A stretch of DNA of 64,000 nucleotides from Paenibacillus amylolyticus (GTDB lineage: Bacteria; Bacillota; Bacilli; Paenibacillales; Paenibacillaceae), in NCBI RefSeq assembly GCF_001570725.1, contig NZ_BCNV01000001.1, positions 2,852,001 to 2,916,000 of the forward strand, given 5' to 3'. The first letter of the stretch is position 1. Every line of letters begins with the position of its first letter. The position numbers and the translations under genes were made by a program. This document shows positions 54,631 through 62,398 of the stretch, in pieces. The notes under the pieces are model-generated. The model did no database searches, had not been told where the DNA came from, and was given only the letters and a program-made list of their open reading frames with translations.

Positions 54631-55632
54631 CTAACCTCCGATTTGCGACATATGTCGCAGCGTTGGCGTGCCGTCGATCTGTTGCCCGTTTAAGGCTTTT
54701 AACATGTCATGTGTTTCGGGTTTGGCTCCGAGTGCCTTGTAAAATAAATCCCGCACCGCCTTGTCATCACCTACGAGTGGACGAACATTGAACTCATCCG
54801 ACCAGTAGAGACAAGGTTTGATATTTCCATCTGCCGTCAGCCTGAGCCGATTGCAATTTCCGCAAAAATGGCTGCTCACCGGGTGAATCAAACCAAACGT
54901 TCCTGCAGCTCCCACAATGCGATAACTATCTGCAGGACCATTCCCGTAAATCTCTCCACAGCTTTCGTAATCCCATCGTGCTCCGCATGTTTCCAGCACA
55001 TGTTCGAGGGGCATATACCCTGATCTCCAACCATCTCCACTTTCTCCAATAGGCATGTACTCAATAAAACGAATATGAAGGGGTTCATCCCGGGTCATCC
55101 GCAGAAAATCTTCCACCTCATCGTCGTTCACGCCTTTCATCAACACCACGTTCAGCTTGATCGGATAAAATCCGGCCTTTTGGCTAGCCTTAATTCCATC
55201 CAGCACACGCTGTACCTTGCCGCCTCGAGTAATGCTTGCGAATCGATCTGGCTTCAAAGAATCCAGGCTTATGTTCACCCGGGTTAACCCCGCAGTCTTC
55301 AGCAGATCCGCATAAGCTGCCAAATAGATGCCATTGGTTGTCAATGCGATGTCCTCAATTCCCGGAATAGCGGATAACATTGCAATCAGTTGATCCAGCC
55401 CCTTGCGAACAAGAGGCTCCCCTCCGGTCAAACGCAATTTCCGAATGCCCAGTGGAGCAAGCGCCTTAACGATGGACGTGATTTCTTCATAGGACAGGAT
55501 GCGTTCTGTCGGTTCAAACTGCATTCCTTCCTCCGGCATGCAATACACGCAGCGGAGATTACAGCGATCCGTAACCGAAATTCTCAAATAATCATGCTCT
55601 CTTCCAAACGGGTCCATTAATGTTGATTCCAT
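54631..55632 (-). CDS. moaA: GTP 3',8-cyclase, molybdenum cofactor synthesis
   Basis: A 333-residue radical SAM enzyme that makes the first intermediate of the molybdenum cofactor used by NarG. The N-terminal cluster motif is CNLRCVYC (in ISVTDRCNLRCVYCMPEE). The C-terminal second cluster motif is CGNCNRLRLTADGNIKPCLYW. It lacks only the C-terminal GG variant detail: the end reads HMSQIGG, as usual. GGGAGG is seven bases before the ATG at 55632. It is the first gene of the moaA-narGHJI-narK operon, downstream of an Fnr-type promoter. Confidence 0.95.
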   Translation of the reverse strand: MESTLMDPFGREHDYLRISVTDRCNLRCVYCMPEEGMQFEPTERILSYEEITSIVKALAPLGIRKLRLTGGEPLVRKGLDQLIAMLSAIPGIEDIALTTNGIYLAAYADLLKTAGLTRVNISLDSLKPDRFASITRGGKVQRVLDGIKASQKAGFYPIKLNVVLMKGVNDDEVEDFLRMTRDEPLHIRFIEYMPIGESGDGWRSGYMPLEHVLETCGARWDYESCGEIYGNGPADSYRIVGAAGTFGLIHPVSSHFCGNCNRLRLTADGNIKPCLYWSDEFNVRPLVGDDKAVRDLFYKALGAKPETHDMLKALNGQQIDGTPTLRHMSQIGG

Positions 55633-55721
55633 ACACGTACCTCCCTTCTCTAAGGTGCTGTCTTAACATCAGCCGAAGGAGGAACCTATGCTTCCTCTCA
55701 TCCAGTGTCATCTTGACGCTA

Positions 55722-55764
55722 AATATAGAGATGTCTCGATCAGCGAACTGTGCAAAATATCACA
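55722..55764 (-). promoter_or_regulatory. Fnr-type class II promoter of moaA-nar operon
   Basis: TGTGA-N6-GCACA on the minus strand at 55749-55764 (one mismatch). Its centre is 55756.5, so a -41.5 site gives a start near 55715 and a -10 at 55722-55727; that hexamer reads TATATT (5 of 6). The leader to moaA would be about 83 bases. Confidence 0.88.
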
Positions 55765-55868
55765 AGAAGTGAAACATAGCGCACAGTTGCACATTTATAT
55801 ATGCTCGGCAACGCCTTTCCAAACAGGATTCTAGTCTAAATAAGGCAAAATTATGGCAAAAGAAAATG

Positions 55869-55911
55869 TGTGAGCAGGCTCACACAGACCCCTCTTCACC
55901 TTTTCTATAAT
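55869..55911 (+). promoter_or_regulatory. Fnr-type class II promoter of DUF2249 operon
   Basis: TGTGA-GCAGGC-TCACA at 55869-55884 is a perfect palindrome, extended to 55867-55886. Its centre is 55876.5, so a -41.5 site gives a start near 55918 and a -10 at 55906-55911, where TATAAT (6 of 6) stands exactly. The first gene starts at 55954. Confidence 0.93.
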
Positions 55912-55953
55912 CAAATTGCAACACCACACTATCCCTATCTGGAGGAATGACAC

Positions 55954-56187
55954 ATGAACACATACGCAGCAACCATTAATGCCACGGAGTATCCACCGCA
56001 TTTGAAACATAAAGTTATTTTCGAAACGTTTGATCAATTGCAACCACAGGAATCCATGCTGCTCATTAACGATCACGATCCTAAGCCCCTTCGATTCCAG
56101 TTCCAGTCCACACATCCCGATGGCTTCAACTGGGAGTATATTGAGCAGGGCCCTACAACCTTCCAGGTCAAAATCAGCAAATTATAG
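55954..56187 (+). CDS. DUF2249 protein (single domain)
   Basis: A 77-residue alpha/beta protein of the DUF2249 (SirA/TusA-like) family: 'TEYPPHLKHKVIFETFDQLQPQESMLLINDHDPKPLRFQF' has the family's conserved D-HDPKPLRFQF stretch. It lacks a Cys in the TusA-type position, so direct sulfur transfer is unlikely. GGAGG precedes the ATG. DUF2249 genes often lie near denitrification genes in Bacteria and Archaea. First gene of the Fnr-driven operon. Confidence 0.85.
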   Translation: MNTYAATINATEYPPHLKHKVIFETFDQLQPQESMLLINDHDPKPLRFQFQSTHPDGFNWEYIEQGPTTFQVKISKL

Positions 56188-56204
56188 ATTGGAGCTGAAC
56201 CGCT

Positions 56205-56579
56205 ATGGCGCACGTTGAAATCATTGACGATACTACACTCCGCATCACGCTGCGGCTGGAAGACGCTACGACCATGGTTCAAATGGCACAGCGTGAGCAA
56301 GCGGAATATGCGCAAGAGATTATCACCATTTACGAAAAAATGCCTGTGTTCGAATATACTCATTTCTGTTTTTACGCCTATGACAGTGCAAGACTTTTTG
56401 AGCGTGTGCTCGGCATGGACCCCAAAGCATACCTGTCCTTCTCCCTCGATGCGCCGGAGTCATTCTTCTATGCGCTGTTCGGTGGAATGGCCGCCCTGTA
56501 TGAATCATCTCTACAGTTGGTACAGCAGGCGGATGCAGCTAGTGCAGGATCGGATGTGAACGCACATGTCTCCATCTGA
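56205..56579 (+). CDS. Hypothetical protein of DUF2249 operon
   Basis: A 124-residue soluble protein, alpha/beta with several aromatic residues (YEKMPVFEYTHFCFYAYDSARLFERVLGMDPKAYLSF). No motif recognised. It has one Cys, no metal motif and no membrane segment. It begins 17 bases after the first DUF2249 gene and overlaps the next gene by 14 bases, so it is cotranscribed and probably coupled in translation. Its invariant place between two DUF2249 genes is the best clue to function. Confidence 0.65.
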   Translation: MAHVEIIDDTTLRITLRLEDATTMVQMAQREQAEYAQEIITIYEKMPVFEYTHFCFYAYDSARLFERVLGMDPKAYLSFSLDAPESFFYALFGGMAALYESSLQLVQQADAASAGSDVNAHVSI

Positions 56580-57177
56580 TGTCCATATTGTTGAATTGGA
56601 TGTGCGTCCTCATCTGAGTAAAAAGTTGGAGCCGTTTCAACTGATCATGGACACGGTCAAAGGCCTTCAGCATGAAGATGTCTTTGTACTCCATGCTCCA
56701 TTCAAACCCACGCCTCTGCTTGGTATTCTCAAGATGAAAGGATACTCAAGCACATCGGAACGAAAGGGTTCGGATCACTGGGTTACCACGTTTGTGCACA
56801 AAAAAAACAAAACCGGTGCAAAAGCCTTATCTGCAATGGTTTTATCTGGATCGGAAGCTGATTCTACGTCTGAGCCCGGTTCAGACGTAGAATCAGCTTC
56901 ATGCAAAGGACATCCGGAGGAACAAGCTGTTGCGATTGAAAACCTTGAACTTCTACAGGCGCCCACCGTTATACTGGACAATCGCGGATTGGAACCGCCA
57001 CAACCCATGATGCGAACACTTGCCGCACTGGAGCGTTGCAAACCTGGGGAAGTCGTGCTGATCCACAATGACCGTGTGCCTGTCTTCTTGATAGAAGAGT
57101 TAAATAATCTCGGTTGCCCCTACACCGTTGAGGATCAAGCCGATGGTACGGCCAAAGTGAGAATTGAAAAAGGGTAA
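56566..57177 (+). CDS. Tandem DUF2249 protein
   Basis: A 203-residue protein with two DUF2249 domains, residues about 6-80 (VHIVELDVRPHLSKKLEPFQLIMDTVKGLQHEDVFVLHAPFKPTPLLGIL) and 123-200 (PTVILDNRGLEPPQPMMRTLAALERCKPGEVVLIHNDRVPVFLIEELN). The linker between them (residues 97-112) is coded by a 47-bp perfect or near-perfect palindrome and reads EADSTSEPGSDVESAS. The domains keep the family's LDVRP/LDNRG start and the Asp-rich HND segment. Function unknown. It overlaps the preceding gene by 14 bases. Confidence 0.85.
   Translation: MSPSDVHIVELDVRPHLSKKLEPFQLIMDTVKGLQHEDVFVLHAPFKPTPLLGILKMKGYSSTSERKGSDHWVTTFVHKKNKTGAKALSAMVLSGSEADSTSEPGSDVESASCKGHPEEQAVAIENLELLQAPTVILDNRGLEPPQPMMRTLAALERCKPGEVVLIHNDRVPVFLIEELNNLGCPYTVEDQADGTAKVRIEKG
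56854..56900. repeat. 47-bp near-perfect inverted repeat in coding linker
   Basis: Two 20-base arms (56854-56873 and 56881-56900) are exact reverse complements, separated by 7 bases (GCCCGGT) that are themselves mostly pairing. The repeat is in frame in the linker between the two DUF2249 domains and translates to the same peptide on either strand. The product is a small palindromic insertion or an RNA hairpin site. Confidence 0.95.
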
Positions 57178-57190
57178 GGAGGCAAAGGCC

Positions 57191-58423
57191 ATGTCCAGGT
57201 TGCCGTTTCTTTTTATCATCACGGGCATCTTTGGATTTGTAATGTATCACGCATTCTCCCTGCTCTCGCTGACAGGCTGGCTTGGTGATGAACTCAGAGG
57301 ACCCGAAGGCTGGTTTCATGCCCATCTGTTTGTGCTCGGATGGGCAACCATGCTAGCTATGGGTGCCATTTATCAGTTGATACATGTTATTTTGCAATCC
57401 AATATCTACAGTCTGATTCTCGGTTATTGTCATTATTTCTTGTTCAGTATTGGAATCGCGGGCATGTTATACGGCTTCATTCGTGCAGATGTCATCTGGA
57501 TTGCCGGTTCTGCTACACTCGCGCTCTCGGGCATTCTATTGTTCGGATGGAATATGGGCGCTACCCTTCTCCGTGCCTCACAGTGGAATCCGGTGACGAT
57601 CAGTGCAGCTTGTTCCTGTCTTTATCTGGTTCTTACCGGGCTGTCCGGTATGCTGATGGGTCTGAATTTTGCCTTTGGTGATTGGAACGGTCTGCATGAA
57701 CGCTTATTCGGCGCACATATCTGGATGGGAACACTCGGCTGGTTTGGCATGTTAATTACCGGCTTCAGTTACAAAATGCTGCCCATGTTCTACCTGTCCC
57801 ACGATTATTCCATTCGACTGCAAAAAGTGGTCTTGGTTCTGTGGAATGCAGCTGTAGTTACAGGTGTTGTCGCATTTCTGACAGGTATTAAAGGAGGCTT
57901 GCTCTGGTTTGCGCTCTTACTTCTAACCGCCGCCCTTCTCTTCTATGTGTATCACTTGGAGCAAATTCAGGAGAAACGGCACAAAAGTAACCCAGGTCCG
58001 GGCATCCGCTGGTCTGTGTATGTAAGCCGTGCGTTTGCTGTATATGCTGTTGCACTACTGATCTATTCTTCGCAAGGGACTGAACTGCTGCTCCATCCAC
58101 GTGTTGTTCTGCTGTCTGGATGGGTATATCTCGGGGGGTGGGTGTCTCTCACCATACTTGGCTATGCCTCCAAAATTGTGCCTTTTCTATGGTGGACCCA
58201 CAAATATGGCAAGCAGGCCGGCAGACCCGGAACACCGCTGATGGCAGGTATGTTGAGTGAACGTCATGTCAATTGGGGTATGCTCGCAATGGTTGCTGGA
58301 AGCCTTCTGCTTGTCAGTGGAATTCTGATTAATCTGGCTGAGGTCATGATGGTTGGAGGGACGATTTTGTCTCTTGTCTCCATCCTTTATATAACAAATA
58401 TTGCTTTGGTATTCAGACGTTAA
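57191..58423 (+). CDS. Haem-copper-oxidase-like multi-spanning membrane protein
   Basis: A 410-residue protein with about twelve membrane segments. It resembles the small subunit-I-like proteins related to haem-copper oxidases and NnrS-type proteins found near denitrification genes. Conserved His groups are GWFHAHLFVLGWATM (early), FGAHIWMGTLGWFGML (middle) and HPRVVLLSGWVYLG with WWTHKYG (late), candidate haem or metal ligands. It lacks the full six-His set of a classical oxidase. AAGGAGG is well placed before the ATG at 57191. Possible roles are NO handling or electron transfer; neither is proven. Confidence 0.7.
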   Translation: MSRLPFLFIITGIFGFVMYHAFSLLSLTGWLGDELRGPEGWFHAHLFVLGWATMLAMGAIYQLIHVILQSNIYSLILGYCHYFLFSIGIAGMLYGFIRADVIWIAGSATLALSGILLFGWNMGATLLRASQWNPVTISAACSCLYLVLTGLSGMLMGLNFAFGDWNGLHERLFGAHIWMGTLGWFGMLITGFSYKMLPMFYLSHDYSIRLQKVVLVLWNAAVVTGVVAFLTGIKGGLLWFALLLLTAALLFYVYHLEQIQEKRHKSNPGPGIRWSVYVSRAFAVYAVALLIYSSQGTELLLHPRVVLLSGWVYLGGWVSLTILGYASKIVPFLWWTHKYGKQAGRPGTPLMAGMLSERHVNWGMLAMVAGSLLLVSGILINLAEVMMVGGTILSLVSILYITNIALVFRR

Positions 58424-58454
58424 CATAAATAAGGTGGACTGGAGAGTGAACAGG

Positions 58455-58754
58455 ATGGAACAAACCACGCATTTGCTAGAATGTCTCAAGGAAGTGTATG
58501 ACCCTGAATTAGGTGTCAATATCGTTGACCTGGGTCTCGTATATGAAGTAAGGGAAGAGCCTGAACGGGTACATGTACGGATGACGCTGACTACACCAGG
58601 TTGCCCGCTGCATGATACAATTGTCGGTGCGGTGAAATGGGTTTTGCAGGAGAATACAAATAAGACCGATATTGATGTACAAGTGGTGTGGGAGCCACAA
58701 TGGTCTCCACAGCTGATGTCGAATGAAGCCAAAGAAATGCTGGGATACTTCTAG
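58455..58754 (+). CDS. SufT-like (DUF59) iron-sulfur assembly factor
   Basis: A 99-residue DUF59/MIP18 protein: 'EVYDPELGVNIVDLGLVYEV' and MTLTTPGCPLHDTI are the family blocks, with the conserved Cys in PGCP. Such proteins help to mature iron-sulfur or related clusters, which fits an operon linked to nitrate respiration. The ATG at 58455 stands ten bases after GGAG; a GTG nine bases earlier is the alternative. It ends the operon before a terminator. Confidence 0.85.
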   Translation: MEQTTHLLECLKEVYDPELGVNIVDLGLVYEVREEPERVHVRMTLTTPGCPLHDTIVGAVKWVLQENTNKTDIDVQVVWEPQWSPQLMSNEAKEMLGYF

Positions 58755-58803
58755 GTAGAATGACCAGTGACCGGATGAATGAACAAATTGCTGCCGGAAT
58801 ACG

Positions 58804-58853
58804 AAAAAGCATACCTAAGCTCTGATGTTCTCAGACCCAGGTATGCTTTTTGT
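58804..58853 (+). terminator. Terminator of DUF2249 operon
   Basis: A 13-bp stem (58804-58816 with 58839-58851) with a 22-base loop and T run, 50 bases past the SufT-like stop. Confidence 0.92.
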
Positions 58854-58942
58854 TTTGCGATGGAAGCCACACTTGATATACACCCCGGAGATTGCTAGAA
58901 GGACGAATGTTGGAGCAGAGTATTCTTGAATAAAAAATAAAT

Positions 58943-58970
58943 AAGGAAACTCCAGAATAGAGTTTCCCTT
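58943..58970 (-). terminator. Terminator after cupin gene
   Basis: Stem GGAAACTC (58945-58952) with GAGTTTCC (58960-58967). On the minus strand it is followed by TTATTTATTTTTTA. About 50 bases past the end of the cupin gene. Confidence 0.85.
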
Positions 58971-59019
58971 ATATTAGTGCCGATCAGTGAATCATTTATC
59001 GCTTCCTTGATATTAGATG

Positions 59020-59361
59020 TTAGATGTCCTTTGCATAGGATGCTGCTGGCACTTTATTTAACACCACGAACAAACGAACCTCCTGCTCTCCTGTATTATG
59101 GAATGCGAACTCTACTTCACCGCCACAATGGATCACATCCTCTTGTTTCACCGCTTGTTCTATTCCATCCAGAATAAGTGTACCTGTGCCTTCGACTACC
59201 AGCAAAATAACGTCTGTGCCCGGATGTTTATGAACAGGAAGCTGCTGACCTGGTAGAAAATGAAGGACAAAAGTCACTCCACCATCCTGCTGGAATAAAA
59301 CCCTTTTTGTAAAACGGTCCTCACTAAATGCTTTGACTTCTTGCAATGACGTAATACTCAT
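59020..59361 (-). CDS. Small cupin protein under an FNR-type box
   Basis: A 113-residue single-domain cupin. Motif 1 is LPGQQLPVHKHPGTDVILLVVEGTGTL; motif 2 is EDVIHCGGEVEFAFHNTG. Its residues His, His, Asp and a later His could bind one metal. The ATG at 59361 stands eight bases after GAGGAGG, so I prefer it over an earlier start 42 bases upstream. A perfect TTGAT-N4-ATCAA box lies 75 bases upstream at the right distance for activation. Function in anaerobic metabolism is inferred from this. Confidence 0.88.
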   Translation of the reverse strand: MSITSLQEVKAFSEDRFTKRVLFQQDGGVTFVLHFLPGQQLPVHKHPGTDVILLVVEGTGTLILDGIEQAVKQEDVIHCGGEVEFAFHNTGEQEVRLFVVLNKVPAASYAKDI

Positions 59362-59401
59362 ATAATCGTCCTCCTCGATAATATAATCTGTGAATACATT
59401 C

Positions 59402-59443
59402 ATCTTAACGCAGGAAAGCCCGCGTTTCCTTGATCTGAATCAA
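59402..59443 (-). promoter_or_regulatory. FNR-type class II promoter (TTGAT box) of cupin gene
   Basis: A perfect TTGAT-CTGA-ATCAA at 59430-59443. Its centre 59436.5 gives, at -41.5, a start near 59395 and a -10 at 59402-59407; that reads TAAGAT on the minus strand (4 of 6). This box differs from the TGTGA boxes elsewhere in the region. Confidence 0.85.
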
Positions 59444-59504
59444 GAAAATGCGAGCAATGAACAGATCATGAACGGTTAAATATGATCATTTGTTTCCTGG
59501 ATGA

Positions 59505-61463
59505 CTAAACCATCATTTTGCGAAGAGAAGATATATATCTGGAACGGATAACAAAGAAATAAAACGTCTGTGCAAGGAGAAACGCACCAAATACAGTCAA
59601 CACCGGAACCGTATAATTGGTAATACCGAATTCAGTCAGGAATGGCTTAACCACTACCAAAGTTTCAATGATGGCAACACCGATCGGTAAGAAGAACAAA
59701 ATGGCAATCTGAACGGTAGATGATCGTTTCATCTCCTGAAAACTGAGACCCATTTTCGAAAGAGAGTGCACCATTTTCCCATCTGCTTCAAGATCGGTAT
59801 GCAGTCTGAAATATAGAAAGCTTGCGGACGAGATCGAGAAGATCAATCCGATAAATATGCCTAGGAAGGTAAAGAGTGCTGTATCCTGTCTGTATCTCTC
59901 AAAATCTCCATATCGAGTGCTTAGATATCCGGAGTAATTATCATCCGAAGCATTATCGCTTTGAATAGTATCTGCGGAAGACAGAATCTGATCGCTAACC
60001 ATGGCTTCCGAGGAGTGCCGGTCAGGTACAGCATGACCCCAGGCAGGAATCTGATACAGAACCTTGCCAGATAACCTGTTTCCTTGGATCGGTTGTGTGA
60101 TCTCTTCAAACTTCTTATCCGGGAGGACAACCACAGCAGTTGAATAGATCAAGGTTGCAAACCGTGTCTCAACATCCGTAGCTGTAACTGTTGCTTGCAT
60201 TGAGCCAGCTTCCAGATTCAGGGTCAAGGTGTCTCCTTCCGCATAATTGCGAAACCTGTTGCGATCAATCTGATCCTGATCCTTCTCATTACGCGAATCT
60301 ACGAACAATGCTGCGTCTGAATCCAATTGGAATGTCTTTTTTCCCAGGATTGTATTGAATCGGTTGTAATGACTAAGCGGCATGACCGAGACAGCACTCT
60401 GATCCGCATCAGACCAGAAGTGCTCCAGATACACTTGCTGATAATCCAAGCCTGCGGCTTCAAATCTCGAATCAACGGCGCTCATATCCAATTGATCCGA
60501 AGGTGTGTATACATTGTATTGGACTGCAAAATCATTATTGGTAAACTGCTCCCGGTTCTCCTGATCCAGTGACAAAATCACCACCGCACTCATTGAAGCA
60601 ATCGCAATCACCACGGTCACCATAAAGAGCATGCGAGCATTATCCTTCATTTTGTAACTCATCTCTGACATCCATAAGAGACGTGTACCATGCCATACCG
60701 TTTTACGATTACGCTTCAATAAACGGATGATGAGCACGGAAAGCTGTGAATAGAAAAAATACGTTCCCGCTATGCCTGTCACTGCTGCGAGCAAGATCGT
60801 TCCGCCATTCAACTCACTGCGCAGTACCACAAAGCCGACTGTAAGTAATGCCAATCCCAGAAGTGAGAAGAACCACGAAGCTTTGGGCTCTTTTTTAGGT
60901 TTGCTCGTACCCGTCAATAACTCTAACGTCCGTTTGTTCCCGATAAAGAGCAGTGTGAAGAGCGAAATACAGAAGAATAATAACAGAAAGGCTGCTACCG
61001 TAATCAGAATTGCTTTAATCGGAAAATAAAAGGGCAGGTCATCCATCCCGATAAAACGAGTGGTTAACATCAGGAACAACTTGGACAACAACATGCCTCC
61101 GCCTATACCGGCAATAATGGACAAGCAGCCGATCAACATGTTTTCCAAAATGACCAATCTCCGAATCTGTGCGGGCTCTGCACCGAGTATGGTCAGAATG
61201 CCAAACTCCTTGTTCCGTGATTTGAGAAAAGCACTGATGGAATACATAACAAAGAAAAATGCAAACACATACACGATAATCGAAGCCACCTGCATCCCCG
61301 TAGCAGTTGTGTCACCCATCGGCAACTCTTTCACATACGGATGATAGATAAACACCGCATAGGCGAAGAAAATCATGACCATAAACACACTACTTAGAAA
61401 AAAAGCAATATACGCTCGCCCATTTCGACGAATATTGTTAAACGCGAACTGAGGAAAGCTCAT
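59505..61463 (-). CDS. Bce-type ABC transporter permease
   Basis: A 652-residue FtsX-type permease with ten membrane segments and a large extracellular domain between segments 7 and 8 (about residues 300-500), the BceB arrangement. It senses and removes cell-wall antibiotics such as bacitracin together with its ATPase. 'FLKSRNKEFGILTILGA' is the family segment. The ATG at 61463 has GGGGAGGG upstream and overlaps the ATPase gene by 26 bases, so the long upstream extension is rejected. Confidence 0.93.
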   Translation of the reverse strand: MSFPQFAFNNIRRNGRAYIAFFLSSVFMVMIFFAYAVFIYHPYVKELPMGDTTATGMQVASIIVYVFAFFFVMYSISAFLKSRNKEFGILTILGAEPAQIRRLVILENMLIGCLSIIAGIGGGMLLSKLFLMLTTRFIGMDDLPFYFPIKAILITVAAFLLLFFCISLFTLLFIGNKRTLELLTGTSKPKKEPKASWFFSLLGLALLTVGFVVLRSELNGGTILLAAVTGIAGTYFFYSQLSVLIIRLLKRNRKTVWHGTRLLWMSEMSYKMKDNARMLFMVTVVIAIASMSAVVILSLDQENREQFTNNDFAVQYNVYTPSDQLDMSAVDSRFEAAGLDYQQVYLEHFWSDADQSAVSVMPLSHYNRFNTILGKKTFQLDSDAALFVDSRNEKDQDQIDRNRFRNYAEGDTLTLNLEAGSMQATVTATDVETRFATLIYSTAVVVLPDKKFEEITQPIQGNRLSGKVLYQIPAWGHAVPDRHSSEAMVSDQILSSADTIQSDNASDDNYSGYLSTRYGDFERYRQDTALFTFLGIFIGLIFSISSASFLYFRLHTDLEADGKMVHSLSKMGLSFQEMKRSSTVQIAILFFLPIGVAIIETLVVVKPFLTEFGITNYTVPVLTVFGAFLLAQTFYFFVIRSRYISSLRKMMV

Positions 61464-62208
61464 GTGAATTCCCTCCCCAGAAAGATAAGGTGTCGATGAT
61501 CCGCTGGAAGAACGTCTGTCGATTATCTCCGCGGTGCACTTCGGCTGCCAGTTTTCCATCCTTGATGAACACGATTCGGTTGCAATAACTTGCAGCAAGG
61601 GGATCGTGTGTAACCAGCATAATGGTCGTTTTCTCCTGCTGGTTCATCTGTTCAAGCGACTCCATGACCGCCTGAGATGACGTAGAATCCAGGGCGCCGG
61701 TGGGTTCATCCGCCAATACAATCGAAGGCATATTGATCATGGATCTCGCAATGGCTGTGCGCTGTCGCTGTCCGCCCGAGATTTCGTAGACTCGTTTATC
61801 CAGAATGTGATCAATCCCGAGCTTGGCTGTAATTCGTTGTAGTCTGCTCTCCATCTCCTTCAGTTTGACCTTGTCCAGTGTCAATGGAAGCACAATATTC
61901 TCAGCAACCGTCAGTGTGTCCAACAGATTGAAATCCTGAAAGACAAATCCGAGTTCCCGACGTCGGAACATGGCAAGTTCTTTCTTTTTCATATCAAACG
62001 GATTCATGCCATTAATCAGCACCTTGCCCGAGCTTGGTTCATCAATGGTCGAGACCATGTTTAACAACGTGGTTTTGCCGCTGCCCGACGGACCCATAAT
62101 ACCCACAAACTCACCTTGCTTGATTGTCAGATGAATATCACTAAGGGCTTGGGTTTGCACTTTGCCCTGATACACTTTATTGAGTGCCGATACCTGTAAC
62201 ATTTCCAT
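61438..62208 (-). CDS. Bce-type ABC transporter ATPase
   Basis: A 256-residue ABC ATPase of the BceA/MacB-like group. Walker A is GPSGSGKT, the Q-loop is VFQDFN, the signature ISGGQRQR, Walker B IVLADEPTGALDS, and the switch His is in LVTHD. AGGAGGG stands before the ATG at 62208. It is followed by the permease with overlap. The promoter region 62209-62365 carries an inverted repeat that is a candidate site for the response regulator. Confidence 0.95.
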   Translation of the reverse strand: MEMLQVSALNKVYQGKVQTQALSDIHLTIKQGEFVGIMGPSGSGKTTLLNMVSTIDEPSSGKVLINGMNPFDMKKKELAMFRRRELGFVFQDFNLLDTLTVAENIVLPLTLDKVKLKEMESRLQRITAKLGIDHILDKRVYEISGGQRQRTAIARSMINMPSIVLADEPTGALDSTSSQAVMESLEQMNQQEKTTIMLVTHDPLAASYCNRIVFIKDGKLAAEVHRGDNRQTFFQRIIDTLSFWGGNSHELSSVRV

Positions 62209-62294
62209 GCGTAATTCCCTCCTGATCCATCATTCTATATACGTTTATTTCTATTCTTATCCTAACTGACCTCCTGTAACGGTGCTATCGAATT

Positions 62295-62326
62295 ACCTTA
62301 AACTTCTCTTACAACGCGTTTAAGGT
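62295..62326. promoter_or_regulatory. Inverted repeat, candidate Bce response-regulator site
   Basis: Two perfect 9-bp arms, ACCTTAAAC (62295-62303) and GTTTAAGGT (62318-62326), with 14 bases between. It lies about 90 bases upstream of the ATPase start, where the regulator of the same locus should bind. The arms differ from the known TNACA/TGTNA-type BceR arms, so this is by position only. Confidence 0.55.
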
Positions 62327-62370
62327 TCTGTTCCCCTGCCTTCTCGATCACACTTCTGTGCATTAAAAAA

Positions 62371-62396
62371 AGCACCTCACCCATGGGCAAAGCGCT
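62371..62396 (-). terminator. Terminator of Bce two-component operon
   Basis: A 12-bp stem with four G-U wobbles in the RNA (62371-62382 with 62385-62396) and a 2-base loop, followed by seven T residues on the minus strand. It lies directly after the kinase stop at 62399. Confidence 0.9.
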
Positions 62397-62398
62397 CT

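Larger units (their letters stand above)
55633..55953. promoter_or_regulatory. Divergent Fnr control region
   Basis: About 320 bases between the divergent nar operon and DUF2249 operon. It holds two separate Fnr-type boxes, one for each direction, and no gene. In between, 55765-55860, lies an AT-rich spacer with no other recognised site. Confidence 0.8.

Noticed and set aside
56775-57068. Minus-strand open frame across the double-DUF2249 gene
   Set aside because: It exists because the 47-bp palindrome reads the same on both strands. It has no ribosome site and lies inside a well-supported gene.
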